From assembly GCA_009760885.1 (NCBI GenBank), contig CM019692.1, forward strand, positions 56,410,964-56,474,963: a DNA stretch of 64,000 nt, read 5' to 3'. Within the stretch, counting starts at the first letter, position 1. Each line of letters starts with the position of its first letter. The notes under the pieces were generated by a model, which saw only the letters and a list, made by a program, of their open reading frames with translations, made no database searches and was not told where the DNA came from. The translations under genes were made by a program, and so were the position numbers. Shown here piece by piece: positions 42,779 through 54,432 of the stretch. This DNA comes from Achatina immaculata. Lineage: Eukaryota > Mollusca > Gastropoda > Stylommatophora > Achatinidae.

Positions 42779-42975
42779 TTAAACGTCACATAGGGCTAGC
42801 AAAGTAGTTCGCCAATTTTTCCTGTCTTCGGCGAGTCTTTCAATCTCATCAAAGGATTTTATGCCTGTTAATTTGGCCTCTCTTAACAATGTCCTCTTCA
42901 GGGTTTCACGCGGTCTGTCTCTTTTTCTTTGGCCTGTTGTGTTCCACTTGATAGCTTGTTTTGGGATTATATATA
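42779..42975 (-). mobile_element. Non-LTR C-terminal fragment, family F
   Basis: On the minus strand: KWNTTGQRKRDRPRETLKRT, LTGIKSFDEIERLAEDRKNW and RTTLLALCDV, then a stop. This is the GxRKRxRPRxxW-type C-terminus with the A-x-D-R-x-x-W-R motif of RTE-related LINEs. Distinct from A, B and D. Flanked by (TA)n. Confidence 0.7.
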
Positions 42976-42984
42976 TATATATAT

Positions 42985-43220
42985 AAGGTAAAGATAGTCC
43001 CATAGCAAATGCCGTATGAAGCGTTAGAGACCTCATTATGCTGGGCCATCGGCGTATGAGGTAGGGTGGCCAGTTCCTTTCCTCGCTGCCTTTCCTTCCA
43101 AGATTTTCTCTGGTACTCATTTTACCAGCCTGGGTCGACCTCGAGGCCGTACTGGTCGGAAAAAAAAATCACGCGCAGCTGGGGATTCGAACCCTTGACC
43201 ATTCGGTTGCTAGACGAATG

Positions 43221-43222
<2 letters not shown>
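42985..43222 (-). mobile_element. SINE-1, 5'-truncated copy
   Basis: Minus-strand copy: B box (GGGTTCGAATCCCC) and the body are intact. The A box is lost where a (TA)n tract begins at about 43223. (TA)n lies on both sides, so it probably inserted in or expanded such a tract. Confidence 0.85.
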
Positions 43223-43262
<40 letters not shown>

Positions 43263-44160
43263 GTGTGTGTGTGTATTCTTTATATGGTCTTTATTTTGCC
43301 CATCTCTTTCCTATACATTCAGATTTTTCTCTGAGAGACTCTTGTTTGAATATCTCTAAGATCTAAGATCTATCTCAAAGACTCGTGCCTGCGTGTCTCT
43401 GAGATTCCCTATCTGTTAAGCTTTCATACACTGTCCTGATCAACCCATCTTCTTCTGTCTTCATGCTTACATTCTTTATGTTATTTATGAAATTATTCCT
43501 TACCTTTCCTCAAATTTGTATTGCTGTACCAAGTTATTCTGAACAATCTGCTCCATGTTCTAGCATCAGAAATGTTTTTCTATTCAGCTTTTGTAAGAAA
43601 TAATTCCTGAAATATGTTTATTACCCTGTAGACAAGCCGAGCTGTTCGCAACATACGTCTTTTATCATTAATTTTAGTACTATGACTAATTTCTTTTACT
43701 TTTCCTTGACTAGTTCCAATACGTGTTTAAAATATGGCAGCGATGTGAAACAGAGGCACACCAGAATGAGCCCATGGCAAAACAAACCGATGAGAAGGGC
43801 ATTTTTCGAGGTCTTACTTTATATGTTTAGTTTTAGGATCGATTATACTGAAAATTGACAATATTTTACTATAAATTGGGAACTATACTTTCTCCATTTG
43901 TCACATTTGTCCATAGTGGAGATTAGTTTACAGGTAAAGCCAGAATGTAAATATTCGGTCCTATTTTTTTGTCCAGATGTACACAAAGATCAAGGGCGGC
44001 ATCGCTTTGTTTAAGGAAAAGAGGGCATTGGTGAGGGTGGTTGCTCTCTGATGATCTGGCGGCATACGCTTTCCAACAACAGAGATCCCTGCCTGAAAAA
44101 TAATAATGTGGAATTATACAATGAATTTTTCATGGGGGGGGGGGGAGTGGGAGAGAGAGA
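43223..44160. other. (TA)n then unassigned sequence
   Basis: (TA)n 43222-43262. The remainder has no recognisable coding or repeat content. A poly-G run lies at about 44135-44146. Confidence 0.45.
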
Positions 44161-44458
44161 AAAAGAGAGAGAGAGAGAGTCTGCCACAAATATTTTCACA
44201 GCAATGTCAGTCATTGGCCACACTCTCAGGAAACCCGACACCAGCACAGCAAGACAGGCACTGATATGGAATCCTCAAGGAAGTAGAAAACGAGGAAGCC
44301 TGGAGAAGAGAGATTTTGACAGTGCTCAGAGATGAGGGATACACGTGGAAGAAAGCAGAGGATACATTAAAGAACAGGGATGACCGAAGAGCCTTTATCT
44401 GTGACCTATGCCCTCAAGGGAGTGAAAGGCGATGATGATGATGATGATGACGTTGATA
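44161..44458 (+). mobile_element. Non-LTR C-terminal fragment, family G, with (GAT)n tail
   Basis: Reads IGHTLRKPDTSTARQALIWN and PQGSRKRGSLEKRDFDSAQR in one frame. After a stop it continues with W..AED..KN and an F-I-C-D-L-C-P-Q terminus, then a (GAT)n tail at 44432-44452. Typical C-terminus of a LINE protein with damaged end. Confidence 0.75.
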
Positions 44459-44543
44459 ATGTCAATCATTTCATTACTGTTATTATCTTAATGTGAAAAC
44501 TGTTTCTTCTCCTTCCTGATCAGGCTCTGTGGGATGTTTACTA

Positions 44544-44762
<219 letters not shown>

Positions 44763-44970
44763 TGTTTAACAAAGGCGTTTAAAAATTGTTTTATATTTGT
44801 CGCTCACTATTTACATTTCCCTGTTCTTTCTTCCACTCATTCATGAGATAATTAGTTAATATTCTTTCTGCGATGAACTCGTTTTTAACTTAACAACTTT
44901 TCTTTTTTTCCCCAAGACAATTCTCTATGGCTGTTCAATTTATATATTTCTTCATCGTAGTTGTTCGGAT

Positions 44971-45796
44971 GTTATTACGATGCTATAACAATTAGAGGTT
45001 ATGAAATGCCAGAGATTAGATATGATGATGACACAGTATTACTGTCCACAACGCAAAAAGGAATGGAAAAACTAATTATGTCAGTCCGTAAGAATAGCGA
45101 CGAGCAAAACCTCTATCTTAATGTGAAGAAAACTAAATTGATGACAACTGACAAAACAAACAAGGCAGCTGATATATGTATCAACGAGGACAAACTGGAA
45201 GAAGTGGAGAGTTTTTAATATCTTGGATCACTGTTAACTAATAATGGAGATACAATGAGGGAAATTAAAAGGAGGACATTTATTGCTCTTGAGAAAGTAA
45301 AACAACTAAAGAATCTGTGGAGAGGAACAGACAGAACTACAAAAATAAGATTTTTAAGGGCGTGCATCTTTCCCATCGCAACATATGCCTGTGAGACCTG
45401 GACACTTAACAAACAGCTGAGAAATACATTAATGCTTTCGAATGTAAATGCTACAGAAGAGTTCTTCAAATATCATGGACACAAAAAAGAACAAATATAC
45501 CCATACTACAAGAACTTAATATTGAAGAAGGCTGGCTAGTAAAGAGTATTAAACAGAGAAAACTTAAATATTTTGGACACATTAAACGTCATGATAATCT
45601 AGAGAAAACTGTCTTGGAATGGTACATAATGGGAAAAAGAGAGGAAGACTAAGGCGAAGATGGCTGCAAGACATCGTTGATGATCTGCAAATGGATGCAT
45701 CAGCAGCAGGCCATCTTGCTCACAACCGATAGGCCTACAGGAGTGCTGTTTGGGAGGCAAAGTTCCGCAAGGGACATTCAAGTGAATGAATGAATG
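44971..45796 (+). mobile_element. Family A retrotransposon, 5'-truncated, with TSD
   Basis: Plus-strand copy. AGTTGTTCGGAT at 44959-44970 and 45797-45808 is a 12-bp TSD. Coding remnant: YYDAITIRGYEMPEIRYDDD (YADD has become YDDD), VLLSTTQKGMEKLIMSVRKN, a stop after EEVESF, MREIKRRTFIALEKVKQLKN and IFPIATYACETWTLNK, then shifts. Ends with the GAATGAATGAATGA tail. Pseudogene. Confidence 0.95.
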
Positions 45797-45808
45797 AGTT
45801 GTTCGGAT

Positions 45809-47218
45809 AAATAGCAGCAAGGAGGTAGACAATTTATAAATAGCGTGGATCCAAATGGGAACTAATACAACCTCAGATCCTCATCTTCGATGACAATTTG
45901 GATACTTATGATGCACAAGTTTCCTATCCTACTGCGCCATCATTCTTCCTCCTCATACAGGATGAAACCGGCAGCCTTTTTCACGTTCTTCATCACAACT
46001 TTCATCGTAAAACTTCTCTAATAACCGATTGTCTATCTAAAATTTACCAGTTTATTTCTTGTTCGTATGTCCTTCACCTTGTTTATATAAACAACTTCTG
46101 ATCCGACACATCTCCAGACCTCTGAGGGAGCATAACGTATTTTAAAAGCCCAATTTAAGTTATAATTATCATTATCCTATCTATCATCTGATATCCCATC
46201 ACGCCCTTGTTGTATTTGTTCTCTTTGATAAGAACTGAAAACAGTGAAAGTAGGTTTTCGTTACTCTAATCTTCGTGGTTAATAACGGTTCCTTTGTTTA
46301 CATCCCATTCTTTGTTCTCCAGGAAAAAAACTTCATTGTTTTCATTTTCTTCTGTTTTTCGCTTTCCCCCCCCCCCCCTTCTCTTATCACAGCCTTGTCT
46401 CTGGTCACACTTCGCGTCACCTGACGGTGTTCTCACCCTAGATTTTATACCCCAAAGTGCACACTACCATTAGCTACTCATTTCATAAACTCACCCTCCA
46501 CTCGGGCTCAGCACGCAGCGGAACAACCAGTGAGCAGTGAGGACTTGACGCGGGACATGAGTGTTATCACATGATCGTGCATTGAGAGATCTCACACGCG
46601 CGTGCACACTAGCTCCCCCAGATAACGTAGTTTGTGGTGGGGGGAGGAGGCAAGTAATGGACTACTCACCGCTAGTTTGGTAAGTTGAATGTGATAATAG
46701 AGCAAGTAATCATTTTTAGTTTAGAAAAACACCCCCCCCCCCCAAACAATTCGTGATTATGTTTAGTTTGTGTGAATTGCTTGAGTATGTGTGTATGAAC
46801 ATACACATCTGTGTTTCTGTGTTTGCATGTATGTACATGCGTGTGAATGTTTCTCTGGACGTTCAAATCCAATTATTCGTTAATTGGTGTCCGCGAGTAT
46901 AAATATACGTAAGTCTCAATGTACATAAATACGTACAGCTCTTGTGATTGCCTGTACTTTCAGGCCTGTATGAACGTATTTGTGAATATACTTCACTGTG
47001 GAATGTGTGTTAAATTTGTTCACGTATTTTAATATGTCTGCGCATACGTCCACACGTCATTTAGCACTTGAGACACAGCTGCATAGAAGTGTTTGTTTAC
47101 ACCCATGCATCTGTTTACATGGATATGTATGTATAGTATGTATGTCCGTATGTGTCCATGTTTACATGTTTTTTGTGTGCATGTTTCTGTGCATTCATGT
47201 TTGTGGTTACATGCGTGT
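45809..47218. other. No gene recognised
   Basis: Includes a C-run at 46368-46378 and 46732-46743. The short open frames have no motif. From about 46780 the sequence is GT/AT-rich. Confidence 0.4.
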
Positions 47219-47219
47219 A

Positions 47220-47295
<76 letters not shown>

Positions 47296-47425
47296 GTGTA
47301 ATTATTGTGAATATCTAGGCCCATTTCTGTGCTTGTATGAGTCTGTGAGTGCTTGCTTGCAAGTACACAGTTGTACGTATATCATATACTCTAATACTTT
47401 TATTGCTTACAAATATGTTTCTGCG

Positions 47426-47467
<42 letters not shown>

Positions 47468-47470
47468 TAT
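47219..47470 (+). repeat. Two (TA)n microsatellites
   Basis: (AT)n at about 47220-47282 and 47429-47465, with (GT) transitions between. Open frames across them are by-products. Confidence 0.95.
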
Positions 47471-47562
47471 ATAGGCCCTTATGGGGAAAGGTGGGTTGGG
47501 GGAGGGTCCCACAAGCAAGTTCTCTGGTGCCAGGAGAATATTTCCTCTTCTAATAATGTGTC

Positions 47563-47710
47563 TAAAAGAGACATATAGAAGAACAACAGAGAGGATGTTG
47601 AGCAATAGAGGGCTCACCTGGGCAAGAGCAGAAGAAAAAGGCAAAGGACAGGCATATGTGGAAAACCCTTGCGGAACCCCCATGTGCCCTGGGCACTTAA
47701 GGTTCAGAAA
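47563..47710 (+). mobile_element. Family B 3' end fragment
   Basis: Plus strand: AGAAGAACAACAGAGAGGAT, CACCTGGGCAAGAGCAGAAG, CCCTGGGCACTTAAGGTTCA then GAAAG. No long (AG)n here. Confidence 0.85.
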
Positions 47711-48440
47711 GAATGATGGATCTAGAGGGCCCCCCCCCGGGGGGAGTTGTGCTACTTTGTACAATTTCTCTTGAGGGCCCTGTTCACATTTACAGGCGAC
47801 CTCACACTCATGTCTCTCCAATTATATGAGTTATATCTTTTTTTTTCAAATGTTGGAGTATTCTCATATGGATTAAGGAGAACTATAGTCACGGGGTTTT
47901 CTGTTCCGTCTGCGTCTATCTGTACTTACTAACCAGGAGTTGTACACGCCAAGCTCTCCCCCGCTCCCCTCGTTCTCCCCCCCCCCCCACTTTTTCCCCC
48001 CTGTAATGTAATTATTTACATTAACAAAAACATGCAACCCCAGAGTTTTCAAGATCGTAAAATCTCCACAATTTTTTTTAAAGGTCAAATTCCTGAGTCA
48101 GTGGAGATAGTGTTTATTACCGCCCTTTATTGGTTTATCTAACGGTGTCGGCTTTTGTCTAAAATGGTTGGCAAACAGTTTATCTAAAACAGTCAATGAA
48201 AGCGCTTCTAAAACAGATAATGATGACTAAATCTATGACAGTCAATGACTTTGTTATCATCGAAATGATTAAAGATTTTTTTTTTTTTGCGGGGGGGGGA
48301 TATTTCAATATAGCACAGAATAGTATTCTAACGATATTTATTGTTTGATATTAATGGTGAGATAATGAAAAAAATGTGCACTTCAGCTTCTTTGATTGAC
48401 TGTGCTTTTACACTTGAGAATGGTGGTACTAATCCGCCGA
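47711..48440. other. No gene recognised
   Basis: C-runs at 47730 and 47980, poly-T and poly-G near 48280-48299. Nothing coding. Confidence 0.4.
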
Positions 48441-48442
48441 AG

Positions 48443-48490
48443 TCAGTCATTTGCATGTCCCTTGTGGAACTTTTTTTTCCAAACAGCAAC
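48443..48490 (-). mobile_element. Family A 3' end, minimal copy
   Basis: Plus-strand (CAGT) then CATTTGCATGTCCCTTGTGG and AACTTT, the family A 3' end on the minus strand, about 48 bp. ATCCGCC occurs on both sides and may be a TSD. Confidence 0.65.
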
Positions 48491-48570
48491 ATGGAAGGTC
48501 AGATCCGCCTAGAGAATATGATAATTTAAAAATAAGATTTCCATTATGGAATACAAACTGATCAACTGGT

Positions 48571-48822
48571 TTATCTTTCTTTCATGATCTTGACCACTTG
48601 AGTTGTCCTTCTTTCATGATCTTGATCACTTGAGTCTTTCTTCCATGATCTTGATCGCTTGAGTCGTCTTTCTTTCATAATCCTGATCACTTGAATTGTC
48701 TTTCTTTCATGATCTTGATCACCTGATTTGTCTTTCTTTCATGATCTTGATCACTTGAGTTGTCTTTCTTTCATGATCTTGATCACTTGAGTTGTCTTTC
48801 TTTCATGATCTTGATCACGAAC
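48571..48822 (+). repeat. 31-bp minisatellite
   Basis: About eight units containing CTTTCATGATCTTGATCACT then TGAGTTGTC. Confidence 0.95.
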
Positions 48823-49690
48823 GTTCTTATGTGAAACCTGGAGGATTAATTCTGTTATTCTACCTCTTCGATCAAGATCGGGAGTATCTTGCAGATGGTA
48901 TATGGGTGAAAATCCGGAGGGAATGAAGTTATACAGTGGACGATATACTGAGTTGAAATGAGGTATATGGGTGACCATCTGGGGAAGGGGGGGGGTGGAG
49001 ATGAAACTACACAGTAGACGTGATGCTGAGATGAAATGAGATATATAGGTGGTGAACATGTGATGGGAGAGGACATACAGCATACCTGATACTTAGTTGA
49101 AGTGAAGGTTTTAAAATATTCCTGTTATATTTACTTTTATAATCAAGTCTCAAAGTCTGGAAATAATTAGCAAAAGACTGTTTTCAATTGAAAAGCTATT
49201 TTACCTCTTCAATAACGAGGTAAACCGAGGACCAAAGCTGAGAAAAAAAAAGGAACAGTAAAGACTGGACATTCCAAAACTAACATAGCGCGGTGCTACT
49301 GTGGTCGATTAAGACAGTCAAAGCTTGATAGAATTACCCACCAGAGAAGTTGCTCAACAACCTCTGCAAACAGCAAACATTTATCTGCCTCGAAACTGTG
49401 TACTAAAAGGTCAACAGTCGTTTAGATCGAAGAGAGCTGGAAGCCAAATTTCATGAGCATGTCCTGTCCACAATTGTTCTTCAGTGGATGTTTTTTAAGA
49501 ACTTGAGACTTCCAGCATCTTCATCTGTGCTTCATAATGTATCTGACACCATTAAAATCGTTATCCATGTCATTCATTATCGTCGTGGTATATTCTAATG
49601 CGTCACTTTCAAGTTAACATCTACTTCATTTTGATATATGTTCATATCTAAATGTTTTAAAATATTCCTTTTTCTAGCTAAGAATCACTT
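48823..49690. other. No gene recognised
   Basis: Two weakly repeated segments at about 48890-49050 (GAGGTATATGGGTGACCATC and similar). No motif. Confidence 0.4.
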
Positions 49691-49699
49691 TTAGCGTTA

Positions 49700-49990
49700 C
49701 ATGGAATTATACATTTTCTGGAACGGCTACAAGTGCCCCGCGAACCTTTTAATGAAATAAGGATGAAGAAAACAAAATACTTTGGCCACATCAAAAGACA
49801 ATAATAAGCTAAAGGCAGTACTGGAAGAAAGGTGGCAGGGAAAGTAGCGATAGGCAGACAGAGATGTAGATGGGAAGATAAGAGGGTGAGCAAGACTCAG
49901 CCTGGATGAGTGCACCATCAAGGCGAAGGAGCGAGGGAAGTTGGAGGTTCATTTCCGTCAACCTTCGTGCCGAAAACGGCATATGATGAT
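49700..49990 (+). mobile_element. Non-LTR C-terminal fragment, family H, with (GAT)n tail
   Basis: Broken plus-strand frames give KKTKYFGHIKRQ, LKAVLEERW, RLSLDECTIKAKERGKLEVH and FRQPSCRKRHMM. This is the FGH(I/V)xR and (S/G)L...C...A.(D/E)R..W-type end of an RTE-like LINE. It merges directly into the GAT repeat. Confidence 0.7.
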
Positions 49991-50178
49991 GATTATAATG
50001 ATGGCGAGGATGATGATGACGATGATGATGATGATAATGACGACAATGACGATAGTGAAGATGATGATGATGATGACGATGATAATGATGATGATGACAA
50101 CGACGATGATAATGATGACGATGATGATGACGACGATGATGACGATGGTGATGATGATGATGATGATGATGACCGTGG
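49980..50178 (+). repeat. (GAT)n/(GAC)n microsatellite
   Basis: About 200 bp of GAT with GAC and AAT variants, starting where the family H C-terminus ends (ATGATGATG). Likely expanded from the LINE tail. Poly-Asp or poly-Ser frames are by-products. Confidence 0.93.
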
Positions 50179-51652
50179 TACTTTCTCAAACAAAGCGCTT
50201 CAATAAAACTCTCACTCTTCTAAAGGATCCAGTTATCTTACCCTTCTCAGATCTTTCACTATTGACTTATTATGTGAGGGTTTCCCTGTTACATTACTCA
50301 CGTACATGAACTAATTTTCAATAAGCCAAGAAACAAACAGGAGTTCTTGCATGCCCTAATTCTGCAAATGAGGCTCAGGTCTCAAGTAGATACATCAACA
50401 CTATTATCTGCCATTTTCAAAACTTGACCTTGTGAGTTATTGATTTATCAATTATAAATATTGCTAAATTCGTTTTTGTTTGGTTTTTTTTTACTTTAAT
50501 ATAGGAAGCTAAGAAAGCAACAACAATAAAAACAAACTAAGCAAATTTCTTTATAATATGAGCAGTTTCTAGAACTTTTGTCTTGTATGATTTGCCCGTT
50601 TGTCGTAATGAAACTCTAGGGTTGCATTAACAACCAGTCAGAACCGATATAAGTTGGATGTATTTATCTTCGTGTATGCTGCAATCGATCCAAGGGACAT
50701 TTACTATTTTAAATAGCTGCGATTTTTATAATTAAGATGAATGATGATATTAAGAAAACAATTTTCACTAGTTCTTCTTGTGGATTTGTTTTGGTGATAT
50801 TTAAACTAATTACTTAAACTATATGACAGTGATCCATTACACTGGCCAACACACATTTTGGTGCCTCAAATGTTGGACCAGTTTCTGGGTATATTTGGCT
50901 TGCTGATTCCAAAAAATGGCACAAGTTTTCTCCTATCAGCTCTATGCCATATGTCACACTTCTCTCTGCTCACCTATAACACATCATGATATTTTAGTAT
51001 AGTATCTAAATTAATATCGTTTAAACATGAAGGTGTACGGAATAAAAAAGATTTTAATGGGGTAATAATTGTCTGTAATTTATATGTTGTTATTTTGTAT
51101 TTTTATTATTGGTTATAATATCTTTATAGGTGCATGAAGACTGAAGATTGTACAGACTAACACATTCACACATTACACGAATGAAAGATAACAAACACAA
51201 CCAATACTACTTCTTCAGATAATCATAAACTTATATTGTTGTTATCATCAGTTTACACAGTTAGCAAAATCAAACAAGGATCATCATACACATGTTATTT
51301 ATCAGCTTATACTGTTATCAACAACAATCACTAAAACAATTTCCTTAAATGCAGGTTCGGTTCAGATTGTAACAAACGTAAGTAATTGGCAAGAATGTCT
51401 TCACATGCATATGCATAAAAATCGGTAATATATATTTAAGTGCACATAAAAAAACGTCCCTTCCATATTACCACTAAAATAAAAAACACCAAAATCTTAC
51501 ATAGAACAACTATACATTAAATGAGTTTTGATTATTCATTACCATTAATAACAATCACTAACAAATATTTACCTAAGTCAATCGGAATTGGACCGGGGAG
51601 TCGATTGTACAGCTCGCATGCATCCACATCACCGAGATAAAACAATACTAAC

Positions 51653-51684
<32 letters not shown>

Positions 51685-51911
51685 CGGTTCTCGTTCGACG
51701 AATAAACATTCTCATTCGCGCTTGAACAATAACATAACTCCCCCGATCCGTTGGCTTCCTACGTGCTCCGCTTACAAATTCCGACCAATTAAAATTATAT
51801 CATGTTTTCTTTATATACTGGGCCAGTAAACCGATTTTATCTCAGAGTTGCGCAACTCTGAAAACTGACCAGTAACTGACTCATTATTTCCCACGCCTGA
51901 GGTTGCCAACC
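50179..51911. other. No gene recognised
   Basis: The longest stretch without any assignable feature. It is AT-rich, with a (CA)n at 51656-51683. No coding motif on either strand. Confidence 0.45.
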
Positions 51912-51922
51912 AACCTAGGTAA

Positions 51923-51924
<2 letters not shown>

Positions 51925-51954
<30 letters not shown>

Positions 51955-52232
51955 TTCTCTCTCTGTCTCTGAACTTTAAGTGCTCAGTGTACATGGGACT
52001 TCCGCAAGGGTTTTCCACAAATGCCTGTCCTTCGCCTTTTTTTCTGCTCTTGCCCAGGTGAGCCCTCTACTGGTCAACATCCTCTCTGTTGTTCTTCTCC
52101 ATGTCTCTTTTGGTCTGTCCTTACTTTTGTTCCCCTGTGGTGTCCATCTTAGCGCTATTTTTGATAGTGAGTTGTCAGTCATTCGGAGCACATGTCGCTA
52201 GCGTCTTTCCTCAATAATTGTTGTCAGTGGTT
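51925..52232 (-). mobile_element. Family B, 5'-truncated, TSD encloses the (CT)n tail
   Basis: AACCTAGGTAACT at 51912-51924 and 52233-52245 is a 13-bp TSD. Everything between is family B on the minus strand. The plus-strand order is (CT)n of about 45 bp, GAACTTTAAGTGCTCAGTGT, then the C-terminal coding region (GHVLRMTD end) to the truncation. The microsatellite is therefore inside the insertion. Confidence 0.95.
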
Positions 52233-52374
52233 AACCTAGGTAACTAATGCTATCTATTCTCTTAAAAAGGAAACATATTAAAAATTAAAAGAAAATTGTA
52301 CTACATGAAAATCTACTTATTTCATACCAAAAGCAGAAGTTTATAACACAAAAACATGCAACCCCAACATTCGA

Positions 52375-52530
52375 CACATAAATCCCGCATAAGATTCCAC
52401 CAATAACCTGCCATCATGTGTGCATCCCATCTTTCTTGGTATCTGATTTCCAATTTTTTATATCTTCGTGAAATCTTTCACCTTGCTCTTCGTTTAAGTC
52501 ACCAAGGTTGTCTGGAAAGCGATCGAAGTA
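52375..52530 (-). pseudogene. Family C (uncharacterised multicopy animal protein), C-terminal piece
   Basis: Minus strand reads YFDRFPDNLGDLNEEQGERF HEDI, then after a shift EIRYQERWDAHMMAGYWWNL and MRDLCR. I recognise these motifs from an uncharacterised protein family present in many copies in arthropods, cnidarians and fish, thought to be transposon-linked. Its biochemical function is unknown to me. Broken by one frameshift. Confidence 0.65.
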
Positions 52531-52581
52531 ACTATTTCATAGCATCAGTGACTGAAATCGATTCACGTGTCTGGTCTTCAT

Positions 52582-52660
52582 TTAATTTTGTTGTGAAAAG
52601 ATTTCTTGCCAACAAGAAGGAAGACAACTACATATAATTGGTAGAGCATATGCTCTTTCC
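52582..52660 (+). pseudogene. Family C, middle piece, opposite orientation
   Basis: Plus strand reads FNFVVKRFLANKKEDNYI, stop, LVEHML. This is the segment that precedes the 52375-52530 piece in the intact protein, but it lies on the other strand. It runs directly into the 5' end of the family B copy. Confidence 0.6.
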
Positions 52661-52798
52661 ATCCGTGTGGTACCCGGGATCTGCAAAGAATAGGACCATT
52701 GTACTCTACCACGCATGATCGTAAAAGGCGACTAAGGAGGGTTCGGCATAGGGCCAGCAACCCTATCTTGTAAAAAAAACTATCAGACTGCTACAGAA

Positions 52799-53689
52799 AT
52801 GGAAGCAAGGGAAAAAACAAATGCAGGTGGAAGGAGAAATGCGTATAAGGAAACTGAGCCCATGAAGGTTGTGGATGAAAGCCAGCCACTAGAAGTCCCC
52901 AGCCCGACTGCAGACCTCCTGGAACCTAAACACAAGATGCAAATAGGCAGCTGGAATGTAAGAACACTTAACCAGACTGGAAAACTAGCACAAACCATCA
53001 AGGAAATGCACAGATACAAACTAGACATACTAGGAATACAAGAAGCAAGATGGACAGGACAAGGCAGAACGAAATTAACAACACAGAACACAGAAGATAC
53101 AATAATATGGTCAGGTAAAGAAAATCATCATGAAGGAGGAGTAGCATTTATTATAACAAAAGAAGCATCAAGAGCATTGATGAAATGGACCCCAATAAAT
53201 GAGAGATTATTATATGCACGATTCAACTCAAGATTCACGAAGCTGTCTATTATAGTTTGTTATGCACCAACAGAAGCAGCTGAAGAGGAATTAAAAGAAG
53301 ATTTTTACAACAGCCTCCAAGCCACAGTAGAAACAATACCCAAGCAAGATATGCTACTCATCTTGGGCGACTTCAATGCAAAAGTAGGTGAAGGAAATGA
53401 AGATAGAAGAAGAATCATGGGAAGAGAAGGAATTGGAGAAATAAATGAAAATGGAGAAAGACTGTGCAGTTTCTGTGAAGAAAACATGATGACCATCAGA
53501 GGGACAATTTTCCAACATAAAAACATCTATAAGGTGACTTGGAGGTCACCAGATAAAACCACAGAAAACCAAATCGATCACATACTAATAAACAAGTGGA
53601 AACTGTCACTACAAGATGTGCGAGCAAGGAAGGGAGCAGATGTAGGAAGTGATCACAACCTTCTGGTAGCAAAAATAAAACTAAATTAA
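52799..53689 (+). CDS. Family B AP-type endonuclease domain
   Basis: Nicks target DNA to prime reverse transcription. The frame of 296 codons has all the usual blocks: IGSWNVRTLNQTGKL near residue 50, LDILGIQEARWTGQG (catalytic Glu), CYAPTEAAEEE, LLILGDFNAKVGEGN (Asp/Asn), NQIDHILINKW and GADVGSDHNLLVAKI (terminal Asp-His). The architecture matches the RTE/BovB-derived endonuclease often annotated as 'craniofacial development protein 2-like'. The frame ends early: a 2-base loss near 53685, compared with the opposite copy, creates a stop where the protein should run on into the RT linker. Confidence 0.88.
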   Translation: MEAREKTNAGGRRNAYKETEPMKVVDESQPLEVPSPTADLLEPKHKMQIGSWNVRTLNQTGKLAQTIKEMHRYKLDILGIQEARWTGQGRTKLTTQNTEDTIIWSGKENHHEGGVAFIITKEASRALMKWTPINERLLYARFNSRFTKLSIIVCYAPTEAAEEELKEDFYNSLQATVETIPKQDMLLILGDFNAKVGEGNEDRRRIMGREGIGEINENGERLCSFCEENMMTIRGTIFQHKNIYKVTWRSPDKTTENQIDHILINKWKLSLQDVRARKGADVGSDHNLLVAKIKLN

Positions 53690-53928
53690 GGAATGCCAAA
53701 ATCGGAGAACACAGAAAGGCACATTTTGATACAAGAAAACTGAAAGACCAGCAAACAAGGAATGAATTCTCAATAGTACTTAAGAACTGCTTCAGTGTCC
53801 TACAAGACGAAGCAGAAATGTCCATACCAGAGTTCAATAAAACACTACAGGAAACAGCAAAAGATGTGCTGGGATATCGGACACGGAAAAAAAGAGGAAT
53901 GGATAAGCAAGACCACATGGGAAAAGAT

Positions 53929-54326
53929 CATCATTCCTTTGCATGTCCCGTGCGGAACTTTGCCTCCCAAACAGCACTCCTGTAGGCCTCTCGGTTGTGA
54001 GCAAGATGGCCTGCTGCTGCTGCATCCATTTCCAGATCATCAACGATGTCTTGCAGCCATCTTCGTTTCGGTCTTCCTCTCTTTCTTTTTCCCATTATGT
54101 ATCCCTCCAATATGGTCTTCTCTAAATTATCATGACGTTTAATGTGGCCAAAATATTTAAATTTTCTCTCTTTAATCCTCTTTACTAGCCAGCCTTCATC
54201 AATATTAAGCTCTTGCAGTATAGATATATTTGTTCGTTTTTGTGTCCACGATATTTGGAGAACTCTTCTATAGCATTTACATTCAAAGGCATTTATGTGC
54301 TTCTCAGCTGTTTTGTTAAGTGTCCA
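53929..54326 (-). mobile_element. Family A copy inserted in family B, with TSD and empty site
   Basis: GGGAAAAGAT at 53919-53928 and 54327-54336 is a 10-bp TSD. The insert is the last 400 bp of family A on the minus strand, from its CATTCCTTTGCATG tail to the GTGTCCAG truncation. The opposite-strand family B copy at about 58220-58240 reads straight through this position (ATGAGAAAAGATAGAGCAAA when inverted), providing a natural empty site. Confidence 0.96.
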
Positions 54327-54432
54327 GGGAAAAGATAGAGCAAAGAAAATAAATCAAGAAAAAATTACTGAACACCAAATCACAACGGCTAAAAGAACAC
54401 GTTTTAAGTAATTATGCACAAAAAACACAGAA

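Noticed and set aside
49941..50309. Poly-Met, poly-Asp and poly-Ser frames
   Set aside because: By-products of the GAT/GAC microsatellite.
52799..53689. A host 'craniofacial development protein 2' gene
   Set aside because: The endonuclease is followed by LINE reverse transcriptase, a 3' tail and a second copy in inverse. It is the retrotransposon domain from which such annotations derive.
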